Assembly: GCA_003537575.1 (NCBI GenBank)
Contig: DPRS01000029.1
Location: forward strand, 116,720 to 180,719
Reading direction: 5' to 3'
Origin: Oxalobacteraceae bacterium
GTDB taxonomy: Bacteria > Pseudomonadota > Gammaproteobacteria > Burkholderiales > Burkholderiaceae_D
Length of the DNA stretch: 64,000 nucleotides
In this document: one piece after another, positions 26,276 through 35,684 of the stretch
Layout of the letters: each line of letters begins with the position of its first letter
How positions within the stretch are numbered: the stretch's first letter is position 1
The notes under the pieces: model-generated
The model's input: only the letters and a program-made list of their open reading frames with translations
The model's database searches: none
What the model was told of the DNA's origin: nothing
Program-made: the position numbers and the translations under genes

Positions 26276-27148
26276 TCAATTGACCAGCACCGAGCCAACC
26301 ACTTCAACGCCGGAGCGCTTCATCTTGTCGCGTATCGTGGCGAGATCCGCAAGATAGGTTTCATCCTTGCGGGCCACCAGCAATACCCCGCCGATGGCGG
26401 CGGCCGCCGCCAGCGCATCACCGCTGGTGGAAAGTGCCGGCACATCGATCAGGATGACGCTGAAATGCCTGCGCAGGTTTTCACGCAGGACATGGAAGAT
26501 CGGCCGATACAGCAATTCCTGTGGATTGGGCGGTATCGTGCCGGCCGGCAGAATGGACAAATCTTCAAAATACTCGTCCCGGCAAATCGCATGCAAACCG
26601 CAGCGCCCTGCCAGGATCTCAGACAAGCCTTGCCGGGACTTGATGCGAAAAATCTCATGCTGCCTTGGCTGGCGCATGTTGGCATCCACGATCAGGGTCG
26701 GCTGCCCCAATTGAGCGAACATCACACCCAGATTCGCGGTAAACATGCTTGAGCCGTCCGCCGGGCTGATGCTGGCCACCACCAGTTCGCTGCGGGTGCC
26801 GGCAAACCATCGCTGCAGCAACTGGCTGCGCACCATGCGCAACATTTCCGCCGTTTCGCCAAACGGCTCGTAGGCGGCGACCAGCTCTTTCGGGTAATCG
26901 CCCTGCCCCGGATGCAGATATGAAAAGCCGAACTGATTTGCCAATACCTGCTGGATATCGGTTTCCGTAATCAATCCCAGCGAACGGGCGGCTTCGCCGA
27001 AGCGCATACCCCGTTCTCGTTGCAGGCGCAAGACACGTTCAGTGTCGGCAGCCGTGATTTTTCCATGGTCGAGCAGAATCCGCCCCATCGACGTATCGTG
27101 ATCCGTCGACACAGGCAAGCTAGCCATTGGCGGCACAGGCTGATTCAT
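26276..27148 (-). CDS. epsG: EpsG-type chain-length tyrosine kinase homolog with altered Walker A
   Basis: Cytoplasmic bacterial-tyrosine-kinase-family partner of the EpsF chain-length protein. Residues about 18-80 form an MshEN-like N-terminal domain; about 118-285 is the kinase domain. Walker A' (IVDANMRQPRQH, 153-164) and Walker B (VILIDVPA, 231-238) are clear. At Walker A the sequence is SISPADGSSMF (127-137): the lysine or arginine expected after the glycine is serine. I see no C-terminal tyrosine cluster. Start ATG 27148 follows AGGAAAGG; an in-frame TTG lies six bases upstream. It is the last gene of the leftward eps operon, 14 bases after epsF. Confidence 0.85.
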   Translation of the reverse strand: MNQPVPPMASLPVSTDHDTSMGRILLDHGKITAADTERVLRLQRERGMRFGEAARSLGLITETDIQQVLANQFGFSYLHPGQGDYPKELVAAYEPFGETAEMLRMVRSQLLQRWFAGTRSELVVASISPADGSSMFTANLGVMFAQLGQPTLIVDANMRQPRQHEIFRIKSRQGLSEILAGRCGLHAICRDEYFEDLSILPAGTIPPNPQELLYRPIFHVLRENLRRHFSVILIDVPALSTSGDALAAAAAIGGVLLVARKDETYLADLATIRDKMKRSGVEVVGSVLVN

Positions 27149-27162
27149 GAACAAGACCTTTC

Positions 27163-28569
27163 CTAATACGGCAGCATCGGGCGCTGCATCCCCAGGCGCG
27201 GCGCCTTGAAGCCATTTTCTCCGCTCGGTTCCCTTCCGATGACGCCCAGCACCGGCGCATCTAGCACATTGACCAGGTCATCCGCCGTACGCACGCGCCG
27301 GTCCGCCATTTCGGCAAGCACGCCGATCGCTATTCCCAATAGGGTGCCGAGCAGCGCCGCCAGCAAGGTGTTGCGCAGCACTTGCGGACCAGCCGGTCTG
27401 GATGACGCCACCGCCACGTTCAGCACCGCGACATCCGTCTGGCCGATCTGCCCTGCGAAGCTGGACTGGGCAAGACGCTGGTTAGCGGTATCGTAGGCTT
27501 GCTGGGCATTTTCCACCTCGCGCGCGAGTAACGCGATTTCGCCCCGAGCCCGGTTCAACTCGAGCATCTTGCCTTTTTGCTGATCGTAAGCCGCTCGTAA
27601 TTCCGCTTCGCGCTTCTGCAGGCTGCGCACATTGTTGGCAGCGCCATGGGAAATGGCCGCCGTCTGCGCATTCAATTCGGCGCGCAGCCTGCTGACTTCG
27701 GCATGGGCGGAGCGATATTGCGGATGGTTGGGGCCGAGGTTTTGCGTGCTCTGAGAGAACCTGGCTTCCGCGCGCGCCAGTTCAGCTTTCAAATTCTGTA
27801 TCAATGGGTTGCCAAGCACTTCAGGCGATTCGCTGACACTGCCCAGCACGCCGCTGCGCCGCGATGATGCTTCCAGCAGTTGTGCCTGTGCAGCGACTAA
27901 TTGACTCGACAATTCATTCAGGCGATTGCTTTCGACGTCCATGCGCGAATCGACGTTGACGATGCCCTTTTCCTGCTGAAATCTGGACAGTTTTTTTTGC
28001 GATTCTTCGAGGTTTTTCCGCAGTTGCGTGGCTTGTTCGCTGTAATAGCCGGATACCTTTTTCATGGGATCCGCCTTCAGCTGCACTTCCGCTTTCTGGT
28101 ATGCGGCTGCAAAGGCATTGGCGACCGAAGCGGCAAATTTGGGATCGGTTCCCTTGAAAGTAATGTCAATGACGCTGCTTTCGCGGGATGGCTGCACTTC
28201 CAGGTTTTTAAGAAGCAGGTCCGCCAGCCAGTCGCGAATCGATCCCTGGCCATCAGCCGCCTTCAGGAATTGCTCGCGGACTTCCTTTCCCTGGTCCAGC
28301 TTGAGCGAGTCCACCACCTTCAATGCGACATTTTTGCTGGCGATGATGTCAACCTGCGTGGCAATATAGCCGTGCACCACTTGCGCGGGCACAGCGTTGC
28401 TGGCGGCCGGATCGGCGCCGCGATAGGTAAGCACCAGTGAGGCGGTGCTCTTGTAAACCTTAGGTTGCATCAGGCTCACGGTAAAGGCGGTCAGCGCCGT
28501 CACCAGCAAGGTGAGCAGAATGACCTTGCGCCGTGCACGGAGAACCTGCAGAAACTGGGGGAATCTCAT
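27163..28569 (-). CDS. epsF: EpsF chain-length determinant protein (Wzz/GNVR family)
   Basis: Inner-membrane polysaccharide co-polymerase that sets chain length. Two membrane segments flank a large periplasmic coiled-coil: the first at about residues 15-35 and the second at about 400-420 (NTLLAALLGTLLGIAIGVL). The central Gln/Glu/Arg-rich helices (about 170-370) form the coiled coil. The motif before the second segment (SSRPAGPQVLRN) is the proline-rich Wzz signature. 468 residues. The kinase partner EpsG follows in the operon, as in other Wzz-kinase pairs. Confidence 0.92.
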   Translation of the reverse strand: MRFPQFLQVLRARRKVILLTLLVTALTAFTVSLMQPKVYKSTASLVLTYRGADPAASNAVPAQVVHGYIATQVDIIASKNVALKVVDSLKLDQGKEVREQFLKAADGQGSIRDWLADLLLKNLEVQPSRESSVIDITFKGTDPKFAASVANAFAAAYQKAEVQLKADPMKKVSGYYSEQATQLRKNLEESQKKLSRFQQEKGIVNVDSRMDVESNRLNELSSQLVAAQAQLLEASSRRSGVLGSVSESPEVLGNPLIQNLKAELARAEARFSQSTQNLGPNHPQYRSAHAEVSRLRAELNAQTAAISHGAANNVRSLQKREAELRAAYDQQKGKMLELNRARGEIALLAREVENAQQAYDTANQRLAQSSFAGQIGQTDVAVLNVAVASSRPAGPQVLRNTLLAALLGTLLGIAIGVLAEMADRRVRTADDLVNVLDAPVLGVIGREPSGENGFKAPRLGMQRPMLPY

Positions 28570-28628
28570 CGTTACGCCCTCAAGGTTTGCCTTCTACCGC
28601 AAGCCATCCCGAAACCGCCCGGCATGCA

Positions 28629-29417
28629 TCAGAACAGGCTTTCCCTCACATAGACCACATCATCGGTCTGCACGATGTCTTCATGCTTGGCGGAAACTTC
28701 GTACAGCGTGCCATCGGGTTTGCGGCGCTTCAGTTTCACGCCGCGATCGGTGCCGCGCGGACTCAGGCCGCCTCCCACGGACAAGGCCTGGATGACGGTC
28801 ATGTTGCGTTCCAGCTTGTAGGTGCCGGGATGCTGTACCTCGCCGTAGATATAGAAACGCGGCGCCCGTTCGACATAGATCACGTCATTGGTCCTGAGCT
28901 CGAGGTTTTTGTGCATGTCGCCATTCTTGACCATGCTGTGGATATCGAGGGTTTCCTTGATCGTCTTGCCATCGCGCGTTCGTACCAGCGTCACGGTATC
29001 GCCTGCGTCGGCGGTCATCCCGCCCGCCACTGCCAGGATATCGGTAAGGCTGCGCTTGCCGTCGACCGGATAGCGCCCCGGTCGTGTCACCTGCCCGAAA
29101 ATCGATACCTGCTGGCTGAGATTCTGGGCGATGGCGATATTCACCTGCGGATTACGCAGATACCCGCCCCGTTCCAGCAAGCCGGCGATCTTTTTCGCAG
29201 CCGCCGAAGGCGACAGGCCGCCCACCTTGACATCGCCGATCAGTGGGAAAGTGATGTTGCCGGAATCGGAGATGCGGGTTTCCAGCGCAAGATCCGGATG
29301 CCCGTACACGTTGATACGCAAGGTATCGCCGGCGCCGATTTCAGTATCGGCTGCGCTTGCCCAGCTGACACCGAAAGACAGAAATAATGCCAATATCCAT
29401 TTGAAATAGCTTTTCAT
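28629..29417 (-). CDS. epsE: EpsE polysaccharide export protein (Wza-like, SLBB)
   Basis: Periplasmic/outer-membrane export protein with a poly-export domain (IGAGDTLRINVYGHPDL, residues about 24-110) and soluble ligand-binding (SLBB) domains (about 110-260; GQVTRPGRYPV, GEVQHPGTYKL). The signal peptide is MKSYFKWILALFLSFGVSWASA, starting at ATG 29417 with GGGGA ahead of it; the in-frame start at 29492 lies upstream of this and overlaps the epsD end. 262 residues, without the long C-terminal membrane helix of E. coli Wza, as usual for the EpsE group. Confidence 0.92.
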   Translation of the reverse strand: MKSYFKWILALFLSFGVSWASAADTEIGAGDTLRINVYGHPDLALETRISDSGNITFPLIGDVKVGGLSPSAAAKKIAGLLERGGYLRNPQVNIAIAQNLSQQVSIFGQVTRPGRYPVDGKRSLTDILAVAGGMTADAGDTVTLVRTRDGKTIKETLDIHSMVKNGDMHKNLELRTNDVIYVERAPRFYIYGEVQHPGTYKLERNMTVIQALSVGGGLSPRGTDRGVKLKRRKPDGTLYEVSAKHEDIVQTDDVVYVRESLF

Positions 29418-29478
29418 TTTGATTCCCCATCCTCTTTCAAAACCAAAGGCTTGACTGGCGTCGGGTACTGCTGACGCT

Positions 29479-30429
29479 TCATTGCGCGGCATCCTGCTTT
29501 TGGCCGGACGCCTTGACGATTAATCCCTGTCCAGGCGGCGGCATGCTCTGCTGCCTTCCGGCGAGTCGCGATGCGACGCCGCCATCCACATACTCGACTC
29601 TGGCGCCGGCGCGCAAACGGGCCAGTTCTGACTCTCCCAGTTGCCGTCCGCGCCGGCTCAGCAACAGACGCTCGATCTGCGGCGCCGCCGCTTCGAAGGA
29701 GAGCGGGCTGTCCTGGATTTCCGTAATGGCGAGCAGCGATGCGCTGTTTCCTTCCTGGGTTATGAACATCTGGCCTGCTTGCATGCCCTGCATTCTGGTC
29801 AGCAAGCGTTCCGGCAAATCGGTGGAGCTCTCGACTCGTCGCTCCTGTCGATGATGGATGCGGTGTCCGTCTAGCCAGGCCGAGACATCGTCCAGCGACC
29901 TGGCCCCGTCCACCGCCGCCTTCAATTCCGCCGTCACTCCGGTGGATGGCAAAACGATTTCATTCAGATGAAAGAGCTTGCGGCTGGAGAATTTTTCCGG
30001 ATGCTTGTCGAAATACGCCCTGATCTCGCCACGCGAAGGTGCGCTGGCATAGGCGACCCTGCTTTGCAGGTATGCCTGCGCAAGGATTTCCGCCCGCGCA
30101 TTTTCAAGCGCCGCCGCCACATGCGGATCGCGGTCTATCCGGCTGCGCACGGCCTCGGCTTGCAGCAATTCGCGATCAACCAATTCCTGCAAGGCCTTGC
30201 CGCGCTCGGCACCCGACTGTGCAGCACCCGCTGCGCGCAGGAGCTCGTTGCCGAGCTGCTGCTCGGTGATCGGTTTGCCGTTCACACGCGCTACCGGCTG
30301 GCCCGGCAATTCGAAATTGCCGCAAGCGCCCAGGATAGTCCCAAGCCCGACAATCGCGACCATGCGTGGCAAGCGCAGCAAAGAGGGAAAGCGTGTTCCT
30401 GGCGATAAAAAATCGCTATATCGAATCAA
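29479..30429 (-). CDS. epsD: EpsD-type peptidyl-prolyl isomerase, lipoprotein
   Basis: SurA/parvulin-like lipoprotein found in EpsD/E/F/G operons; probably folds the export protein or barrel in the periplasm. The lipobox is LGAC after a hydrophobic stretch. The N-terminal SurA-like helices (AELLRAAGAA..LQELVDRELLQAEAV region) precede a parvulin-like region near residue 160-270. I choose the TTG at 30429 as start because AGGAG sits exactly 8 bases upstream (30438-30442); the next in-frame ATG, at 30363, has no ribosome site. 316 residues. A TTG start suggests low translation. Confidence 0.82.
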   Translation of the reverse strand: MIRYSDFLSPGTRFPSLLRLPRMVAIVGLGTILGACGNFELPGQPVARVNGKPITEQQLGNELLRAAGAAQSGAERGKALQELVDRELLQAEAVRSRIDRDPHVAAALENARAEILAQAYLQSRVAYASAPSRGEIRAYFDKHPEKFSSRKLFHLNEIVLPSTGVTAELKAAVDGARSLDDVSAWLDGHRIHHRQERRVESSTDLPERLLTRMQGMQAGQMFITQEGNSASLLAITEIQDSPLSFEAAAPQIERLLLSRRGRQLGESELARLRAGARVEYVDGGVASRLAGRQQSMPPPGQGLIVKASGQKQDAAQ

Positions 30430-30680
30430 AAGCCACTCTCCTAAAGTGCGTGTAAACCGACAAAGACTTATTGGCGCGCGCTTTAGATCGCGCACCGCTG
30501 ACATGAATTTTGCATGGACTCAATTTAGCATTGGCCTATGCAAAAACATTGTTTTAGCGCAGGGGATGGACCACAAGTGGAACAGTCTTGTGACAGCGAT
30601 CGGATTTACGCACCGCCATGTGGCATGAATACAAATCACATCCCGGTTTGAGGCCAGCTACACCAATGCAAAGCCAGAGC

Positions 30681-30763
<83 letters not shown>

Positions 30764-30774
30764 TTTATGCGAGC

Positions 30775-30796
30775 GCCAGGAGGACTTCCTCCTGGC
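30775..30796 (-). terminator. Perfect hairpin between epsL and epsD
   Basis: GCCAGGAGG, loop ACTT, CCTCCTGGC: nine perfect pairs with a 4-base loop. Read on the minus strand it follows the epsL stop by about 45 bases and is followed not by a U run but by about 11 bases and then the pyrimidine repeat. It may act as a partial terminator or attenuator. Confidence 0.55.
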
Positions 30797-30841
30797 ATTT
30801 CGCGGCTATAGAATGGCAGCGACGCTTCTTAAAGACGCTAT

Positions 30842-32053
30842 TTAAAACTCATAGCGCGTGCCGATGCTGACACCCAGATTGCGATAGGCGTTGGCTGCGA
30901 CATCCGAGTTCTGCACGGTGCGGTAGACCGAAGTCTGGAGCCGCAACTTGCGAATAGGATAGTACGACAGTTGCAGCGCGCCGTAGTTGATGCGGTCGTT
31001 GCGCGCCAGGTTGGCAGGGGTATAGTCGCGTCGCTCATGCTGGAAAATGCCATCCAGCCGCACTTGCTGCGTGATTTCCCAGCCGGCGCCGAGGCTGATG
31101 CCGCGATTCAGCGAATAAGAGGCAGTCTGGTCGTCCAACGCACCGACTTCACGCCAGACACTGGCATTCACGGTACTTTTCCCGGTGGCGCGCCAGGTGG
31201 CATTGATACGTCCGTTAAAACCAGAAAAATCATTGGCAGGCACACGCTCATTGTCGCGCTGGACCCAGCCGGCGAGGAACAGCAAGTCGGTCTTGCCCGT
31301 CAGCTTCCAGTCTACCCGCGCCTTCACTTCATCCTGGGAATAATCGTTCAGCGGACTATTCTGAAACTCCCCTTCGGCATGGCGGTATTGCAGCCCGATG
31401 CTGCTGCCGCTGCGCGCCAGGTAATCGATGCCGATTTCGCCGTCGTCGACGGTACGGTTGGCCACTTGCGGCCCGATCTGTTCGTAGTCGAGCTCATAAT
31501 GGCTCGCGCCGCCCCGCAGGCGCCAGCTTGGCTGCAACAACCAGCTGGCGTCGAAGTACTGGCGGTCTTGCGTGCGCACGTTCGGCAATTGCGTGGGCAA
31601 TCCGGCAGTGGATACCGAATCCTGCACGGAAGTCAGCGTGCGCAGGTGCGTTGCGCCGAGGTTGCCTTCCAGCTTGCTGCCGATGCGCCAGTTCCAGTTG
31701 CCCTGGATATCCCGGCCATTGTAGTCCAGGTTGCCGAAGCGGTTGAAGCTGGTGTGATCCAGATTGACGCTGGCGGTGAGCCTTTGCTGGCTGATGGTCT
31801 TGTCGAAGATCAGTCCCGCCTCGACGCGCCGTGCCGTATCCGACAGCTTGGGGCTGCCGGCGGCAATCGCGGCATTGCTGGTGCCGAGAATATTATCGTC
31901 ATGCGTCATAGACAGTCCGACATAGGCACGCACTACATCGCCTTCATCCGCCAGGGCCGGCACGCTCAAGACCATTCCGGGAACGAAGATAAGCGGTAAC
32001 AGGTGCTGACGACGCAATACAGGTAAACGTACTGAGGATTGCTTGAGCATCAT
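30842..32053 (-). CDS. epsL: EpsL-type outer-membrane beta-barrel for exopolysaccharide
   Basis: Outer-membrane protein of the EpsL group, thought to help pass exopolysaccharide across the outer membrane. Signal peptide ends at VPALADEG; the rest is alternating hydrophobic strands typical of a large barrel, ending in the aromatic C-terminus TRYEF. ATG at 32053 (MMLKQS) has GAGGG at proper distance; the ATG at 32062 is directly adjacent to that GAGGG and so unlikely to be used. 403 residues. First gene of the leftward eps block, separated from epsD by 412 bases with the repeat and hairpin. Confidence 0.82.
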   Translation of the reverse strand: MMLKQSSVRLPVLRRQHLLPLIFVPGMVLSVPALADEGDVVRAYVGLSMTHDDNILGTSNAAIAAGSPKLSDTARRVEAGLIFDKTISQQRLTASVNLDHTSFNRFGNLDYNGRDIQGNWNWRIGSKLEGNLGATHLRTLTSVQDSVSTAGLPTQLPNVRTQDRQYFDASWLLQPSWRLRGGASHYELDYEQIGPQVANRTVDDGEIGIDYLARSGSSIGLQYRHAEGEFQNSPLNDYSQDEVKARVDWKLTGKTDLLFLAGWVQRDNERVPANDFSGFNGRINATWRATGKSTVNASVWREVGALDDQTASYSLNRGISLGAGWEITQQVRLDGIFQHERRDYTPANLARNDRINYGALQLSYYPIRKLRLQTSVYRTVQNSDVAANAYRNLGVSIGTRYEF

Positions 32054-32198
32054 TAAGTCCATCCCTCTACGAAAAGAAAAGCAGGCAGTGTCTTTCTTGG
32101 CAGCTTAGGCGACAAACCGGCAGCATCGATCTATCTGAAAATTGACAGTGGGAATCGCTGGTTTGAAACATCGCGTCGGCTTGACACATCGTTAATTA

Positions 32199-32225
32199 AT
32201 TATAAACCAGTTTTATTTCTGCCAA
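32199..32225 (-). promoter_or_regulatory. Candidate promoter for epsL
   Basis: On the minus strand TTGGCA (32220-32225), 15-base spacer, perfect TATAAT (32199-32204). The spacer is short, so strength may depend on an activator. It would give a leader of about 140 bases before epsL. The 420-base divergent region 32054-32473 holds no supported gene. Confidence 0.4.
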
Positions 32226-32412
32226 GATAAGCTACTCCCATGGCGGCATACCAAGTTATTCTGGCGCATCTGTCGACGGTATCGAAACGGAACAATCAAC
32301 CCCATCAGCATCATGAGGTAAAAACGCCACACTCAGAAGGAAGGGAGACAGTCGTTCGCGCCAGAACGTCAACATACGTCACATTGTGTTAATTTTATTG
32401 CCCACAAGAACA

Positions 32413-32440
32413 TTTACATAGCCAAAACACGTGATAATAC
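32413..32440 (+). promoter_or_regulatory. Candidate promoter for the diguanylate cyclase
   Basis: TTTACA at 32413-32418, 16-base spacer, TAATAC at 32435-32440, about 34 bases before the GTG start with a GGGGA ribosome site between. Confidence 0.4.
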
Positions 32441-32473
32441 GAAACAAATTACGATAAAAGCCGGGGACACAAA

Positions 32474-34141
32474 GTGGCGTATTACTCGATTGCCGATAAA
32501 TGCTCACTGCTGGAAAAAATTAACAGCACCATCGAACTGACAAGCTTGCTGAATTTGTTCGGCGAGCAAATTGAAAAACTCGGGCTTCTGGATGGATATC
32601 TGATCAATCTGATCGATGCGACCGAAACATCGCTGATCAGCTGGAAAGTCCATTTCATCGGTGAATATCAATCGCTTGAAAACACTTACGCCGGCTACAA
32701 AGTGGCGCTGGCGCCGGATGCTTCCAATCTGAGCGCCAGGGCTTACCTGCAAAGGCAAACCATCCAGGCAGATATCGCCAATGCCACCGATGAAGTCAAA
32801 CGCTTGCTTGGCTTGTGGAAGCTGGAAGATATCGCCGTCATTCCTCTCATGCCGGCGGAAGAGAGGCAAACCGCGAAGCTGCCCGGCACAATTGCACTGT
32901 TGAAGCAGCATGGCAAGATCGATCAGGAGACCCTGGACATTCTTGATGAATTGATCGGGCTGTTTCATGCGCCGCTGTGCAATGCGCAGGAATATGCGTT
33001 TCTCAAGGATTATCAGAGTCGTTTCGAGGCCGCCGCCGCAGAGCAATCCCGCTTTTTGCAGTTCATTGTCGAAATGAACAATATGACTGCGCCAGAGCGT
33101 ATCTACGATATGTTTTCGGGCGAGCTGTTTCACAAACTGTCTTTCGACATGGTCGGTTTTTTTCTGCTGGAAAATGAAGTTCTAATCAGCAAAAAAATTT
33201 CGATCATCAACCATCGTTACGAAACGCGACGGGCAAAATGGGAGCAATTCCTGCTGCATCATCCCTATCAGCAAAACACGACCGATGGCGGCATTTCTCA
33301 TACATTCATGCGAAATACCCATCTGCTTTTTCCTGATGTACAAAAGATCAAGCATCTGCCGATGTCGGCCAATGATCAGGCTACCCTGAAAATTCTCGGT
33401 TCGGTGCGAACCCTGCTGATGGTGCCGATCCGTTACCAGAACGAGCCTATCGGGGTACTGACTTTCTTTACCTTTGCCGATACGGTCGATATTTCCGAAT
33501 CGGACCTGAGCCTGCTGAACAACTTGTCGGCATTTCTTGGCACCGCCATCATTAATGGACGCAATTATCTGTTGAATCTCGAGCAGCACCGCGAAATCGA
33601 ACGACTCAACATGATCTTGCAGGACAAGGTCAAGGAATTGGCGGAACAGGCTGCCACCGACAAACTGACCGGGCTATTCAATTTCCGCACCTTCGAACTC
33701 GAACTGAACCGCCGCATCAATGAATTCGAGCGCCAAACCGATAAAAACGGCTTGTCGATCGCCATCATCGATATCGATCACTTCAAGAAATTCAACGATA
33801 CTTACGGCCATAATGCCGGCAATATCGTACTGGCCGGAGTTGCCCGGGAAATCGGCAAGCTGGTCCGCAAAATGGATTTGGCCTGCCGCTATGGCGGCGA
33901 AGAATTCGTCGTTATTCTTGCCAAATGCGACCCCGAAGGCATACGGGTTTTTGCAGAGCGCATGCGCATGGCAATTGCCGCCACTGAATTCGAGACGGAT
34001 GCCGGCAAGTTATCGGTGACTGTCAGCATCGGCTGCACTTCGCACCAGCTCCAGGATACTTATGATTCGCTGTTCAAACGCGCCGACCAGGCCTTGTACC
34101 GCGCCAAGGAAAATGGTCGCAACCGGGTTGAATTGATCTGA
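32474..34141 (+). CDS. GAF-GGDEF diguanylate cyclase
   Basis: Makes cyclic di-GMP from two GTP in the cytoplasm. No membrane segment. N-terminal 190 residues are a divergent GAF-like sensor, followed by a second GAF-type region (about 195-370), a short coiled coil and the GGDEF domain (about 395-553). The active site reads GGEEF (474-478), a functional variant, and the inhibitory I-site RKMD stands five residues ahead (465-468), so product feedback is expected. Start is GTG after GGGGA. It is divergent from epsL, so its product may switch on the adjacent exopolysaccharide genes or machinery (inference). No EAL or PilZ domain is in the window. Confidence 0.92.
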   Translation: MAYYSIADKCSLLEKINSTIELTSLLNLFGEQIEKLGLLDGYLINLIDATETSLISWKVHFIGEYQSLENTYAGYKVALAPDASNLSARAYLQRQTIQADIANATDEVKRLLGLWKLEDIAVIPLMPAEERQTAKLPGTIALLKQHGKIDQETLDILDELIGLFHAPLCNAQEYAFLKDYQSRFEAAAAEQSRFLQFIVEMNNMTAPERIYDMFSGELFHKLSFDMVGFFLLENEVLISKKISIINHRYETRRAKWEQFLLHHPYQQNTTDGGISHTFMRNTHLLFPDVQKIKHLPMSANDQATLKILGSVRTLLMVPIRYQNEPIGVLTFFTFADTVDISESDLSLLNNLSAFLGTAIINGRNYLLNLEQHREIERLNMILQDKVKELAEQAATDKLTGLFNFRTFELELNRRINEFERQTDKNGLSIAIIDIDHFKKFNDTYGHNAGNIVLAGVAREIGKLVRKMDLACRYGGEEFVVILAKCDPEGIRVFAERMRMAIAATEFETDAGKLSVTVSIGCTSHQLQDTYDSLFKRADQALYRAKENGRNRVELI

Positions 34142-34356
34142 TCCCGTATCTCCCTGCCCGCTCCGGCCGCTGTTAATCAGGGCCGGCCCCATCCTTGCAC
34201 TTTCCCATGCTCTTCACACTGGTGAATGAGCATGGCGAAATCATTGCCATTGTGCCGAATTGATCAATGGCCGGAGCAGTGTGCCGCGACATCATACGTG
34301 CTTAAGGCGTGCTTAAAGCCACGCCAGCTTGTCCATTGCTTCCAAATGGAAATTGC

Positions 34357-35505
34357 ATGCACTATTCGTATAGCGAAAAATCTTTTGCAAGAGATCTGTT
34401 CGATGCCGCCAAGTCGAAGTTACGGAAATCATTCCCCGACGCTTCAGCCACGCCGCGCCACTGGTTGGATGCGTTGAATTATGGCAGCAACTTTACTCCC
34501 TTCCACAACAGAATAAAGTTTCGATCGATGCGCGGCATCTCGCTGCGCATCGCCAGTGCGCCGCTCTGCACGCACGATGCGGCCATCATTGGCCGCTTGC
34601 CGCAGGCCGCTAGCGCTGTCAAACCGGAAGCGCCGCCGGCATCAGATAGCGAAGCCGCAACGCGACCGTCGCCAGATAGAAAAGCTGCGGCACGTTCATC
34701 GTCGGAGCCAGACGTCAACTGGCCGCCACACGGAAATGCCGAGCCGCAGCAAAAGCAGCCAGCAAGCAGGCAGGAAGAGCAGCCAGTTGCAAGTCAGGAG
34801 GATGCCAACCGACAGCTCCCTTCGCGGATTTCAACGCCAGTGCTCAGTACCCTGCTTGGCCTCACGGTTGCAATCATGGCCGGGATCATTATCGGCAACA
34901 ACAATACTTCCAGACTGGAATTCGCCGACAGTAAACACGCCAGGGGCAGCATGGAGTTGGGAGCCGGGGCGTTGTCAGCTTCAGGTGGTGCAGCTTCCAG
35001 TCACGTTCCGCGTCTGACTCTGGACAGCACGCCATCCCAGTCCCCACCAGAGGTGGCCAACTCAAAACTGGCATCCGGAAAATTGCGGCAGCGCCGGGAT
35101 GAGGCATCAACCAGAAGCATGGCCGTGAAGCAGCCAGTAAAAAAGAAAACGCATGCGAGCGCCCGCAGCACGCGTCCATCTTCTACCAGCAAGGAACATC
35201 GGAAGTCCGCACCGGCACCGCAAACAGCCACGGCGCGCAAGGCGCCTGCCCGCACCGCTTCGGCCATCGCGACAAAGGCTGTCAGACCGCAGCTGAAATC
35301 GCAATCTCCGGCGCGGCTTGGCACGTTGTATGCACGTTGTGAAAACTTGAGAGGCTTGTTGCGGCAGGAACGATGCCGTTGGCAGGTGTGCGGCGGCAAG
35401 TGGGGCAAGCATGGCTGTCCTGCCTATAAGCACAAAAGCATGTCGGAAATGGGTTTCGGCCAACTGCCGCCATCTTCCTCGGAGCGCACGAGCGATGGCG
35501 GCTGA
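34357..35505 (+). CDS. Unrecognised one-pass membrane protein with C-terminal cysteine motif
   Basis: I do not recognise this protein. About 382 residues from the ATG at 34357 (GGAA at 34346-34349). Parts seen: a basic N-terminus of about 60 residues, a Pro/Ser/Glu/Gln-rich stretch (about 75-155), one membrane segment near 158-180 (LSTLLGLTVAIMAGIIIG), a long Lys/Arg/Ser/Ala-rich disordered part, and a compact C-terminal region with four cysteines (C-x13-C-x4-C-x8-C; QERCRWQVCGGKWGKHGCP). The N-terminal part would be cytoplasmic. It lies between the diguanylate cyclase and prkA with its own leader. The cysteine region could be a small metal-binding or disulfide knot exposed to the periplasm (inference). 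Confidence 0.6.
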   Translation: MHYSYSEKSFARDLFDAAKSKLRKSFPDASATPRHWLDALNYGSNFTPFHNRIKFRSMRGISLRIASAPLCTHDAAIIGRLPQAASAVKPEAPPASDSEAATRPSPDRKAAARSSSEPDVNWPPHGNAEPQQKQPASRQEEQPVASQEDANRQLPSRISTPVLSTLLGLTVAIMAGIIIGNNNTSRLEFADSKHARGSMELGAGALSASGGAASSHVPRLTLDSTPSQSPPEVANSKLASGKLRQRRDEASTRSMAVKQPVKKKTHASARSTRPSSTSKEHRKSAPAPQTATARKAPARTASAIATKAVRPQLKSQSPARLGTLYARCENLRGLLRQERCRWQVCGGKWGKHGCPAYKHKSMSEMGFGQLPPSSSERTSDGG

Positions 35506-35684
35506 GATGAGGGAAGCATGGGCGGGAAGCGTGGATCAAGCATCCCGCCGGCTGCCATTCAGCTTGAAATTTTTCTTTTCCGGCGCAGTGATTTTAAATG
35601 GATGATGCCGCCGACACGGAGAACATTCAAACCGTTTCAATGTCCATCAAACAAATCCCCTAAATAATGTACCGGGAGGCTTGC

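Noticed and set aside
34201..34356. Longer start of the unknown membrane protein (34309)
   Set aside because: Adds 16 residues with no ribosome site; the ATG at 34357 has GGAA.
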